The position numbers and the translations under genes are program-made. Positions 55,727 through 63,357 of a DNA stretch of 64,000 nucleotides are shown piece after piece (within the stretch, counting starts at the first letter, position 1; each line of letters opens with the position of its first letter). A model generated the notes under the pieces. The model ran no database searches. It saw only the letters and a list, made by a program, of their open reading frames with translations, and was not told the origin of the DNA. The stretch is from Burkholderiales bacterium (lineage in GTDB: Bacteria; Pseudomonadota; Gammaproteobacteria; Burkholderiales; SG8-39). The DNA lies in contig JACZJV010000110.1 in the NCBI GenBank assembly GCA_014860355.1, positions 52,363 to 116,362 on the forward strand, read 5' to 3'.

Positions 55727-56366
55727 CATCGCCAAGCTCGACGTCGCAATTCAGTCGGTGCAGATTCTGCGCGAAGTAACGCTGGATCTGCCCACCGGGA
55801 CCATGGCCGGCCTGATTGGGCGCAACGGCGCGGGAAAGACGACGCTGATGAAAAGCATCATGGGCTTGCTCAAAGTGGCTAGCGGCTCGATCAGTTTCGA
55901 CAGCGCCGACCTGGTAGCGGCAAAGATCCATGCGCGCACGCGCCTGGGCATAGGCTACATGCCCGAAGACCGCCGCCTGATCCCCGACCTCACGGTGGAG
56001 GAGAACGTGCTGGTGCCGGCCTGGGCCGCGCACCTGCCGGACGCCGACGCGCGGCTGAAGAAAGTCTACGATCTGATTCCGGAGCTGCGCGAATTCGCGC
56101 CGCGCAAGGGGTTGCAGCTCTCCGGCGGACAGCAGAAGCTCGCGGCCTTGGGGCGCGCGATGATGTGCGGCACCAAGCTGCTGCTCCTGGACGAGCCGTT
56201 CGAGGGCGTGGCGCCGGCGCTGGCGCAACGACTGGCGGAAGTGGTCGCAAACCTGAAACGCGAAGGCATGTCGGTCATTCTTTCCGAATCCGATCTGCAG
56301 CACTCCGAGCGCATGGTCGACCAGATCATCGTCATCGACCGCGGCTCCATCGTTTCGATCAAGTGA
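55719..56366 (+). CDS. ABC transporter ATP-binding protein LivF-like
   Basis: The 215-residue ATPase is somewhat shorter than the usual 230-240. It has GRNGAGKTTLMKSIMG (Walker A), LQLSGGQQKLAALGRA (signature) and LLLLDEPFEGVAP (Walker B). The usual histidine switch region reads ILSESDLQHSE, as in several LivF proteins. It completes the LIV-type importer. Confidence 0.9.
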   Translation: MLSIAKLDVAIQSVQILREVTLDLPTGTMAGLIGRNGAGKTTLMKSIMGLLKVASGSISFDSADLVAAKIHARTRLGIGYMPEDRRLIPDLTVEENVLVPAWAAHLPDADARLKKVYDLIPELREFAPRKGLQLSGGQQKLAALGRAMMCGTKLLLLDEPFEGVAPALAQRLAEVVANLKREGMSVILSESDLQHSERMVDQIIVIDRGSIVSIK

Positions 56367-56498
56367 GCGGCGGCCGCGCGCCGCCCGAGTCCAGCCCGGC
56401 CCGATCATCCTGCGCTAACCACGCGAGCCGGGGTTCGGCGTTGCGGTGCCTGCAGCGATCCGAGCCCTGCGCGGGTGCGATGAGGGCATCGCGCCACC

Positions 56499-56515
56499 TT
56501 TAAGTTTGTCTTAAT
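56499..56515 (+). promoter_or_regulatory. PmrA/QseB-type direct-repeat box upstream of degP-like gene
   Basis: TTTAAG-TTTGT-CTTAAT fits the YTTAAK-N5-YTTAAK pattern bound by PmrA/QseB-type OmpR-family regulators. It lies 73 bp upstream of the protease ATG; TAGCAT at 56526-56531 may serve as -10. A second identical-pattern box is at 60033-60049. No OmpR-type regulator is encoded in the window. Confidence 0.6.
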
Positions 56516-56587
56516 TCTACGCACCTAGCATGGCGGCACATGGAGCGAAGGCTCTATTGCCTATCCACTCAAGTCTAGGAGCGAAAC

Positions 56588-58051
56588 ATGAAACAGAAAA
56601 TCTTGGTACGTAGCCTGATCGCCGCCGGCATCATCGCGGCGGGGACCGGCGCATTCGCGAAATACGATCTATCGGTCGTTTCGCCGGCTGTCGCCGCAAG
56701 TGCGCCTGCTGCCATCGTGGCGGCCAGCGCGCAGACCGCGGCTGCAGCGGCGCTGCCAGATTTCACCGGCATCGTCGCCCAGAACGGCCGGGCAGTGGTG
56801 AACGTCAGCGTCACCAGCGACATGAAGAAAGTCGCGAACGTTCCCGACATGCCGCAGATGGATCCGAACAACCCGTTCTTCCAATTCTTCCGTCAGTTCC
56901 AGGGCCAGATGCCGCAGGAACAGGCGCCCACGCACGGGCTCGGTTCCGGCTTCATCGTCAGTCCGGACGGAGTCATCCTCACCAACGCTCACGTGGTGGA
57001 CGGCGCCTCGGACGTGACGGTTAAACTCACCGACAAGCGCGAATTCAAGGCGAAGGTGATCGGTGTCGACAAACCCAGCGACGTCGCGGTGCTGAAAATC
57101 GACGCCAAGAACCTGCCTACGGTGAAGCTCGACCCGGCCGACGACGTCAAAGTCGGCGAGTGGGTGGTGGCGATCGGCTCGCCCTTCGGTTTCGACAATT
57201 CCGTAACCGCAGGCATCGTCAGCGGCAAGTCGCGCAGCCTGCCGGATGCTACCTATGTGCCGTTCATCCAGACCGACGTTGCCGTCAATCCCGGCAACTC
57301 CGGCGGCCCGCTGTTCAACGCCAAGGGTGAGGTCATCGGCATCAATTCGCAGATCTATACCCGCAGCGGCGGCTATCAGGGGCTCTCGTTCGCCATCCCG
57401 ATCGATGTGGTTATGCACGTCAAGGACCAGCTGCTGCAGCATGGCAGCGTTACGCGCGGGCGGCTCGGCGTGACCATACAGGACGTGAACCAGGCGCTCG
57501 CCGATTCCTTCGGGCTCAAGCAGCCAGCCGGCGCGCTGGTCAGTTCGGTGAACAAAGACGGTGCTGCAGCCCTGGCCGGGCTCGAGCCGGGCGATGTGAT
57601 CCTGCGCTACAACCAGAAGGACATCGCCAATTCGTCGCAGCTTCCGGTGCTCGTCGCCAATACCGCGCCCGGGACCACGGCTACACTCGAGGTGATGCGC
57701 AATGGCGAGATGCGGCATATCGAGGTGACCTTGGGTGCGAGCAAGGATGCCAAGGTTGCAGTGGCGGATGTGGCCGATCACGATCATGGGCGGCTGGGTG
57801 TCATAGTGCGGCCACTGAATCCCGACGAGCGCAAGCAGGCCGATGTAAGCGGCGGCGTCGTGGTGGAGGATGCCGCCGGCGCAGCCGCAAATGCCGGCAT
57901 TCAGCCTGGCGACCTGATCCTGTCGTTCAACGGCACGCCGGTACAGAGTCCGGCGCAGCTGAAGCAGTTGCTCGCCAAGGCGGGCAAGCACGTTGCGCTG
58001 CTGGTACAGCGCGACGAGGGCAGGATATTCGTTCCCGTCGATCTGGGCTGA
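56588..58051 (+). CDS. Do/DegP-family periplasmic serine protease with two PDZ domains
   Basis: The 487-residue protease has a signal peptide (about 1-24) and an Ala-rich linker. The trypsin-like domain carries the triad H135 (TNAHVVDG), D165 (SDVAVLKID) and S238 (NPGNSGGP). Two PDZ domains follow at about 285-390 and 395-487. It degrades or refolds misfolded envelope proteins. It resembles DegQ/MucD-type betaproteobacterial proteases in length. The promoter gap (56367-56587) carries the PmrA/QseB-type box. Confidence 0.94.
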   Translation: MKQKILVRSLIAAGIIAAGTGAFAKYDLSVVSPAVAASAPAAIVAASAQTAAAAALPDFTGIVAQNGRAVVNVSVTSDMKKVANVPDMPQMDPNNPFFQFFRQFQGQMPQEQAPTHGLGSGFIVSPDGVILTNAHVVDGASDVTVKLTDKREFKAKVIGVDKPSDVAVLKIDAKNLPTVKLDPADDVKVGEWVVAIGSPFGFDNSVTAGIVSGKSRSLPDATYVPFIQTDVAVNPGNSGGPLFNAKGEVIGINSQIYTRSGGYQGLSFAIPIDVVMHVKDQLLQHGSVTRGRLGVTIQDVNQALADSFGLKQPAGALVSSVNKDGAAALAGLEPGDVILRYNQKDIANSSQLPVLVANTAPGTTATLEVMRNGEMRHIEVTLGASKDAKVAVADVADHDHGRLGVIVRPLNPDERKQADVSGGVVVEDAAGAAANAGIQPGDLILSFNGTPVQSPAQLKQLLAKAGKHVALLVQRDEGRIFVPVDLG

Positions 58052-58072
58052 GCGCCTGATCGAGCGGCGAAT

Positions 58073-58107
58073 GCAGAGGCGGCGCGAAAGCGCTGCGTCG
58101 TCTCTGC
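58073..58107. terminator. hairpin after the protease gene
   Basis: GCAGAG (58073-58078) and CTCTGC (58102-58107) enclose an inner GGCGC-GAAA-GCGC stem. It is followed by GTTTCC rather than a real T-run. It may end or attenuate the protease transcript. Confidence 0.35.
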
Positions 58108-58139
58108 GTTTCCATCAACCAAAGTAAAGGAGCAATGCG

Positions 58140-58574
58140 ATGAAATACAAAACATCCGTGGTTGCCGCTGCAATTGCAGCATCCGGTTTGGCGTTCGCAG
58201 GGACTGCGATTGCGGCAGCTGCGAGCCATCTGCCGCCGACGCAAGTGCAAGGCGATATAAGCTATCTCAGCGGCGGCATAGGCAAGTCCGAGGCGGCTGC
58301 TATCAAGCACGCCGCCACGCGCTATCCGCTGCAGCTCGAGTTCCTGCTCAAGGCAAAGCCGAAGGACGAGTATCTCGCCGATGTCAAGGTGCAAATCAAG
58401 GACGCGCACGACAAGGTGGTGCTCGATGCCACCGCCGGCGGCCCGTTTCTGCTGGCGCAAATGCCGGCCGGAAAATATACGGTCAGCGCCGAGCGTGACG
58501 GCAAGATCGAGCACCGCCAGGTCGAAATCGTGCCTGGCAAGCAGCGGCGGGTCGTGTTCGAGTGGAAGTCGTAG
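58140..58574 (+). CDS. small exported protein of unknown function, carboxypeptidase-regulatory-like
   Basis: The 144-residue protein has a signal peptide (MKYKTSVVAAAIAASGLAFA, cleavage near residue 25). The mature part has LQLEFLLKAKPKDEYLADVKVQIKDA-type sequence and MPAGKYTVSAERDGKIEHRQVEIVPGK, a small beta-sandwich resembling carboxypeptidase-regulatory-like (CarboxypepD_reg) domains. No catalytic residues or lipobox are seen. AAAGGAG precedes the ATG. Its place after degP suggests an envelope role, but this is context only. Confidence 0.7.
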   Translation: MKYKTSVVAAAIAASGLAFAGTAIAAAASHLPPTQVQGDISYLSGGIGKSEAAAIKHAATRYPLQLEFLLKAKPKDEYLADVKVQIKDAHDKVVLDATAGGPFLLAQMPAGKYTVSAERDGKIEHRQVEIVPGKQRRVVFEWKS

Positions 58575-58608
58575 CCCGCTTGTGTCGTAACGCTCTGTAA
58601 TTGCGCGC

Positions 58609-58639
58609 CGCCGTCGCCACGCACGCCGTGGCGACGGCG
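58609..58639. repeat. perfect 12-bp-stem hairpin upstream of the Rieske gene
   Basis: CGCCGTCGCCAC (58609-58620) and GTGGCGACGGCG (58628-58639) are fully complementary with a 7-nt loop. It ends 37 bp before the Rieske ATG and lacks a T-run. It may be an mRNA leader structure or a weak terminator for the small exported protein. Confidence 0.7.
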
Positions 58640-58676
58640 CCATCTGCAGCGCGTTGTCGACCGTGCGGGGGAGAAT

Positions 58677-59261
58677 ATGAGCCAAATGGACAAGTACCGA
58701 CGTCGTTTGCTTGTCGCGACCGGCGTGGTTGGCGGCATCGGCATATCGGGCGCGGCAGCGCCGTTCATCGCCAGCATGTTTCCGTCGTCGCGCGCAAGGG
58801 CGGCCGGTGCGCCGGTCATAGCCGACATTCACGATCTTGCGCCGGGCGTATTGCGTACCATCTCGTGGCGGGGGAAGCCGGTATGGATCCTGCGCCGCAC
58901 CGAGGCAATGCTGGCCGATATACGTGCGGATGATTCCATCGTTTCTGATCCGCACTCGGACGTGCCGCAGCAACCGGACTATGCACAGAACGAATTTCGC
59001 TCGATCAAGCCGGCGATCGCAGTTCTCGTCGGCGTATGCACTCACCTGGGGTGCACGCCGAATTTCGAGCCGGCCGATGCCAAGTCACAAATGGGACAGG
59101 ATTGGAACGGCGGCTTTCTCTGCCCCTGCCACGGCTCAAGATTCGATCTTGCCGGCCGCGTGCTGCGCGGCTCGCCGGCTCCGACAAACCTCATAGTCCC
59201 GCCCTACGCCTTCGTCAGTGATGACAAGATCGTCATTGGCTCACACGGGAAACCGGCTTGA
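58677..59261 (+). CDS. petA: Rieske 2Fe-2S protein, PetA-like, orphan
   Basis: The 194-residue protein has a Tat-like N terminus ([10 protein letters not shown]) that doubles as membrane anchor, then a Rieske domain. Cluster ligands are C121-x-H123 and C149-x2-H152, with the disulfide pair C126 and C151 (CTHLGC and CPCHGS). This is the ubiquinol-cytochrome c reductase type. No petB or petC lies beside it, which is unusual. The true bc1 operon, if present, must be elsewhere, and this could be a second, paralogous copy. The 3' neighbour is convergent. Confidence 0.88.
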   Translation: MSQMDKYRRRLLVATGVVGGIGISGAAAPFIASMFPSSRARAAGAPVIADIHDLAPGVLRTISWRGKPVWILRRTEAMLADIRADDSIVSDPHSDVPQQPDYAQNEFRSIKPAIAVLVGVCTHLGCTPNFEPADAKSQMGQDWNGGFLCPCHGSRFDLAGRVLRGSPAPTNLIVPPYAFVSDDKIVIGSHGKPA

Positions 59262-59282
59262 TTTGCGCGTCCTGTCGGCGCA

Positions 59283-59777
59283 TTACCCGCCGGGTTGCAG
59301 CGTCGTGTCTTTGCTGTCTTTTTGCACCCGGCGCTTGGCCAGGATGAAATCGCTGTGCGCGACGTAGAGAAGATCGGCGACCTTGCGTACCGCCTGATCC
59401 TCGTACATGTCGATTTTCCCGTCGGCCATGGCAACGCGCCACAGCAACTCCACAAAGCGCGCTTTCTGTTCGTAGGAGTAGCGCTTGTTGATCAGCGCGA
59501 CCGGCCTGAAGTAGGAGGTCAGGCGGTTTTCCTGCCGGCCAGCGGCTTCGATCATGGGCCCGAGTTCATCGTTCTGGATGTCGAATAGTTCCCGCATCGC
59601 AAGGGACACCGCTTTGCGCTTGCCCTCCGCGCCTGCGGAATCCAGGCGCGCAACCTCCATCAGCAAGCCGCAGCAGGCGCGCTGCAGCGCCAAGGCCTCG
59701 CGCTGGGCGAGAACTTCCTGGCTGGGGGCGACGTCATCAACGAAATCGCGGAACTTCGCAATCAGCGCATCGAGCAT
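59283..59777 (-). CDS. TerB-like protein
   Basis: The 164-residue helical protein contains ALQRACCGLLMEVARLDS and LLWRVAMADGKIDMYEDQAVRKVADLL, the repeated acidic-helix pattern of the TerB/DjlA N-terminal domain. In that domain the AMADGxIDxxE motif binds metal. Tellurite-resistance genes are not adjacent, so a general stress or metal role is more likely. No signal peptide is seen. It is convergent with the Rieske gene (21-bp gap). Confidence 0.78.
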   Translation of the reverse strand: MLDALIAKFRDFVDDVAPSQEVLAQREALALQRACCGLLMEVARLDSAGAEGKRKAVSLAMRELFDIQNDELGPMIEAAGRQENRLTSYFRPVALINKRYSYEQKARFVELLWRVAMADGKIDMYEDQAVRKVADLLYVAHSDFILAKRRVQKDSKDTTLQPGG

Positions 59778-60098
59778 GGTGGGCGCAAATCCTAAAAGCC
59801 TATTTCAAAATGAGGAGAAATCCCCTGCGGGGCCTTCCTTCGGGGCGCATCCCCTCATGCTCCCCTAAATTGGAGATCGTTTGTTGGACTGGGTACAAAC
59901 CGAACAGTTCATCCAAAAAAACTGAACCACTGCGCGGACGGGATTGTCTCACTCGCTGCTGCAAAATGAATTCTGCGACAGGCCAATCGGGGCGGGGATG
60001 CGGGGAGCCATTCCCTCATTTCAAAGCAGCATCTTAAGTTCGCCTTAAGGGGAATCTGCGAAACTGGGTATCATTGAGCAAAAAATGGAATTGGATTC
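59778..60098. other. 321-bp non-coding gap with repeat-like ends and regulatory box
   Basis: No supported gene is seen here. The segment near the left end (59803-59815, TTTCAAAATGAGG) recurs in inverted, slightly altered form at 60014-60025. GC-rich small palindromes follow the left copy (59821-59860). The PmrA/QseB-type box at 60033-60049 lies just after the right copy. Confidence 0.6.
60033..60049 (+). promoter_or_regulatory. PmrA/QseB-type direct-repeat box upstream of the small membrane protein
   Basis: CTTAAG-TTCGC-CTTAAG is a perfect YTTAAK-N5-YTTAAK box. It lies 50 bp before the 60099 gene; TATCAT at 60069-60074 could be -10. It matches the box at 56499-56515. Confidence 0.6.
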
Positions 60099-60329
60099 GT
60101 GAAAACATTGAACATTCGCCTGCAATCCTGGCGGGGCTTTTGGCTGCTTTTGGCGGCCCTGCTTGTCGGCGCGGTTTTGCTGTGGGTCGGCCTCGCTCTG
60201 GCGATCATTCTGTCCATCCTCGCGGGTGCCGCGCTTCTTACTGCGCGGGTGCGCAGTCTTTGGTCGCGCAAGGAGGCGCCGCGCGGCCCCTTGACCATCG
60301 AGGGCAGGTACTCGAAAACCGTGGATTAA
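60099..60329 (+). CDS. small membrane protein of unknown function
   Basis: The 76-residue protein has a positive N terminus (MKTLNIRLQSWRGF), then a long hydrophobic region (about 16-45, enough for one or two helices), and a basic cytoplasmic-looking tail (ARVRSLWSRKEAPRG). The GTG start at 60099 fits the length. No family is recognised with certainty. The upstream PmrA/QseB-type box suggests induction with the DegP-like protease, that is, by envelope signals. Confidence 0.6.
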   Translation: MKTLNIRLQSWRGFWLLLAALLVGAVLLWVGLALAIILSILAGAALLTARVRSLWSRKEAPRGPLTIEGRYSKTVD

Positions 60330-60387
60330 TTGCCCGGGAAGATCGGCATGTTGTTGTAGAGCAGCATGCGAAGCGGGCCGGCGCTGC

Positions 60388-62268
60388 TCACGGCTTCCTC
60401 CCAGGCGCCAGTGCGACGCCAATCGTCGTGCCCTGATGCGGGCTGCTGCGGATCGTCAGGTCGGCACCGATTAGTTGTGCCTGCTCGCGCAGGCCTGCCA
60501 GGCCGTAATGCCCGGGATGGGGGGCGTCTGCATCGAAACCCACACCGTTGTCCGCGATGGTCAAGGTCAAGCCATGCCCGTCTGGAAGCTCATGCAGGGC
60601 GATCGTGACCTGCGTCGCTCCGGCGTGGCGCTCGACATTGCGCATCGCTTCCTCTGCTATGCGAAACAGCGTCTCCGCGCGCTCATCGGCGAACGCACCG
60701 GCGTGCGCATCGCTCGTAAAATCGACCTGGATGCCGGTGCGCTCGACGAACAATTTGACGAAGTCGCCGAGCGCCGCCGCAAGCCCGGCATCGCGCACCG
60801 GATTGAAGCGCATCTGCGTGATCGCGGCGCGTGCTTCCTTCAGGCCCTGATGCGCCGTTTCCTCGGCGCGCGTCAATTCCTCCGCCATGGCCCCCGGGTC
60901 GGCAACCGAGATCCTTTTCAGCAGGCGGATCTCGGCGAGCATGGCCATCATCGAATGCGCGAGGGTGTCGTGCAGGTCGCGCGCGATCTTCAGGCGCTCG
61001 CGCACCACGGCGGCATAACGCGCCTGATCGGCGAGGCGCTCGACTTCGCGCGTGCGCTCAGCGACACGCTGGTCGAGCGAAACGTTCAAGGCCTGCAATG
61101 CGCTGCGTTCGTGCTGCAGCGAGGTGAGCAGCCCGTCCAGTGCGCGGCCCAGGCGCGCCACTTCATTGCGGCCGCGAGGTACGGCGATACTTTGCGTGGC
61201 ACCGGTGCGCAAGGCGTCGGCCGAGCGCGCGATGGCATCCAGGCCGCGTGTGACCCGGTATGCCAGCCACACGCCGAGCAGCGCAGCGAGCAGCCCCAGT
61301 CCGAGCAGGACAGCGGTGATCCGGCCTTGCAGAATGGTGGCGGCGAGGGTGGCGTCCTGGTATGGCTGGAGCACAAGCACGCGCCAGCCAAGCGCACGCA
61401 AGTCCTCTGATTCCCCCGGCGTGGCGCGCGCGACCAGATAGAGCTTGCCGTCGGCCAGTCGTTCGACCTGCGTTCGTCTCTCGACGCCTTTCGCCGGCGC
61501 GTTGACCGCGACCATCGGGACGGTAGTGTCGGTCGCTCCATTCGCGTGTTCGAGGCGCGCGCCGCGAATACTGGAGGCGCCGATCAGCATCCTGCCATCC
61601 TGATCCAGCAACAGCGCCTCGGTGCCCGCTTCCTCGCGCAGCTTGTCTCCAAGACTGCCGGCGAGATCCAGCAGCCAGCGCTTGCTCATTTGTATCCCGA
61701 TTACGCCGACGGTGTTCCCCCTGGCGTCGATCACCGAGGCGATCAATTCGACCAAGGCTCCGGGCGCGCCCCCGGTTGCGCCGGAGGGCGGCTTCGCCTC
61801 CATCGGCGTCACGCGCACATCGCCCACGCTCTTGCCCTTCAGACCCAACGCAAACCACGCGCGATCGGCAACATTGCCGCCCTCAACGCCGCTGTGGGTG
61901 CTGGCCAGCACCCGGCCTTGCGCATCGGCCAGGACTATCCTCTCGAACTCGGGGGAGGAATGCTGTAGATTCTGCAGAATCTTACGAAGCGTCGCCCGGT
62001 TGTCCGTGCGCAGTTCTGTCGCCAGCATCGAGGCCAGGGCGCGCACCGACTGCAATCTGAGCGCGAAGCTGAGATTCAGTTCGTCGACAATATCGTCGGC
62101 CGTTCCCCCTAGTTGCCGGCTGCGCTGGTCCAGCAGGTTGTTGCGTACGATGTCGTCCACCCACACGCTGGCGGTCAGCGCAAGGCCGATGGATAATGCG
62201 AACACCAGCCAGCCAATGGCGGAGGCAAGGCTGCGGCGGGGGTCAAGGTAGCGCGTCAGCGTTTGCAT
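60388..62268 (-). CDS. NarX-family sensor histidine kinase with Cache-type periplasmic domain
   Basis: The 626-residue kinase has TM1 (about 17-37), a periplasmic Cache-like sensor domain (about 40-310, with LVELIASVIDARGNTVGVIGIQ), TM2 (about 315-337) and HAMP. The HisKA_3 helix carries H433 (ARDLHDTLAHSM), and the C-terminal HATPase has ADNGVGFDAD and GHYGLAGLRE. This is the HPK7/NarL-type kinase class. It is divergent from the coupled small protein and NarL-type regulator, which are its likely partners. The ligand is probably a small organic molecule, as for other Cache sensors. Confidence 0.9.
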   Translation of the reverse strand: MQTLTRYLDPRRSLASAIGWLVFALSIGLALTASVWVDDIVRNNLLDQRSRQLGGTADDIVDELNLSFALRLQSVRALASMLATELRTDNRATLRKILQNLQHSSPEFERIVLADAQGRVLASTHSGVEGGNVADRAWFALGLKGKSVGDVRVTPMEAKPPSGATGGAPGALVELIASVIDARGNTVGVIGIQMSKRWLLDLAGSLGDKLREEAGTEALLLDQDGRMLIGASSIRGARLEHANGATDTTVPMVAVNAPAKGVERRTQVERLADGKLYLVARATPGESEDLRALGWRVLVLQPYQDATLAATILQGRITAVLLGLGLLAALLGVWLAYRVTRGLDAIARSADALRTGATQSIAVPRGRNEVARLGRALDGLLTSLQHERSALQALNVSLDQRVAERTREVERLADQARYAAVVRERLKIARDLHDTLAHSMMAMLAEIRLLKRISVADPGAMAEELTRAEETAHQGLKEARAAITQMRFNPVRDAGLAAALGDFVKLFVERTGIQVDFTSDAHAGAFADERAETLFRIAEEAMRNVERHAGATQVTIALHELPDGHGLTLTIADNGVGFDADAPHPGHYGLAGLREQAQLIGADLTIRSSPHQGTTIGVALAPGRKP

Positions 62269-62431
62269 GAGGGAATTGAAGGACTTGCACGCGAATCTCG
62301 CAAGTGACTAAGGTAACATCAAAGTCGTGACCTGTGGCCCTCGTGATCCGGCAGGCTATGCGCTAGTATCGCTTCACCATGCGTGCTTCCAATCGTTTCG
62401 CAGCAGGCTTCCGACATCGGGAATATTCGAA

Positions 62432-62623
62432 GTGGATGAACTGATAAGACTGGTCACCCGGCGGGCTGAAATCTCTCCGTCCCAGGCGGCGCTTGCCGTC
62501 TCGGCCATGTTGGAGTATCTGACCGCGCGGCTTCCTTCGCCGGTAGTCGGGCGGATTCGCGAACAGCTGGGCCCAGCGCAAAGCCAGGGCATGCCAGGCG
62601 GCGGCGATGGAGGCGGAAAATGA
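62432..62623 (+). CDS. small helical protein translationally coupled to the response regulator
   Basis: The 63-residue protein starts at GTG with MDELIRLVTRRAEISPSQAA and has AVSAMLEYLTARLPSPVVGR. This is like the small helical proteins, typically around DUF2267/DUF2780-type sequence, found with glycine-rich tails. The end here is glycine-rich (PGGGDGGGK). It overlaps the regulator start by ATGA. The GTG was chosen because the conserved domain begins there; a longer frame to 62327 lacks family character. Confidence 0.55.
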   Translation: MDELIRLVTRRAEISPSQAALAVSAMLEYLTARLPSPVVGRIREQLGPAQSQGMPGGGDGGGK

Positions 62624-63357
62624 CGCCGGCGCCGGCCGGGAATCGTCGCATCGGTGTGCTCGTTGTCGACGATCAGGCGCTGATCCGACGCGGGATGACG
62701 CTGATGCTCTCGGCCGAACCGGACATCGAGGTTCTCGGTCAGGCAGCGGACGGGGTCGAGGCCGTGGAAATGGCGGAACGCCTGCGCCCCGATGTGGTGC
62801 TGATGGACCTGCACATGCCGCGCAAGGGGGGCGTCGCCGCCACGCGTGAAATCATGCTGGCGCTTCCGCGCGCCCATGTGCTGGTGCTGACGACGCTGGA
62901 TTCCGATGAAACGGTATTCGAGGCGATTCGAGCCGGCGCACAGGCCTACTTGCTCAAGGATGCGGGCGAGGACGAGTTGCTCGACACGGTGCGCGCGGTG
63001 CATCGCGGCGAGTCCCGCCTGACGCCGCAGATCGCGCGCAAGGTGATGGATCAGTTCCGGCGGCTTGCTTCCTCGGTTGAGGCCGCCCCCGCGAGCGCTG
63101 CCGTGGACCGCCCTGCGGTGTCGAGCGCGGCCGCCGGCCGCCCGGCCCCGGCATCCGCGACCGAGGCGCTCAGCGACAAGGAGGAGAAGATTCTGGGCCT
63201 TATCGCCGAAGGCAAGAGCAACAAGCAAATCGCAACCGCCGTGTTTCTGGCCGAGGGCACGGTAAAGAATTACGTCAGCCGTATCATGGAAAAGCTGCAC
63301 GCCAATACGCGTACCGAGTTGGCGGTCATGTCGGTGCGCCAACGACGCGGCGATTGA
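62620..63357 (+). CDS. NarL/LuxR-family response regulator
   Basis: The 245-residue protein has a receiver domain with phospho-acceptor D63 (VVLMDLHMP), acidic pair D17/D18 and K113. A long Ala/Pro linker (about 150-180) precedes the LuxR-type HTH (ALSDKEEKILGLIAEGKSNKQ, LAEGTVKNYVSRIMEKL). It is divergent from the NarX-like kinase and probably its partner. Target genes cannot be read from the window. Confidence 0.93.
   Translation: MTPAPAGNRRIGVLVVDDQALIRRGMTLMLSAEPDIEVLGQAADGVEAVEMAERLRPDVVLMDLHMPRKGGVAATREIMLALPRAHVLVLTTLDSDETVFEAIRAGAQAYLLKDAGEDELLDTVRAVHRGESRLTPQIARKVMDQFRRLASSVEAAPASAAVDRPAVSSAAAGRPAPASATEALSDKEEKILGLIAEGKSNKQIATAVFLAEGTVKNYVSRIMEKLHANTRTELAVMSVRQRRGD

Noticed and set aside
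60388..62268. Nitrate sensor NarX
   Set aside because: The periplasmic part is Cache-like and no P-box-type nitrate motif is seen; only the kinase class is NarX-like.
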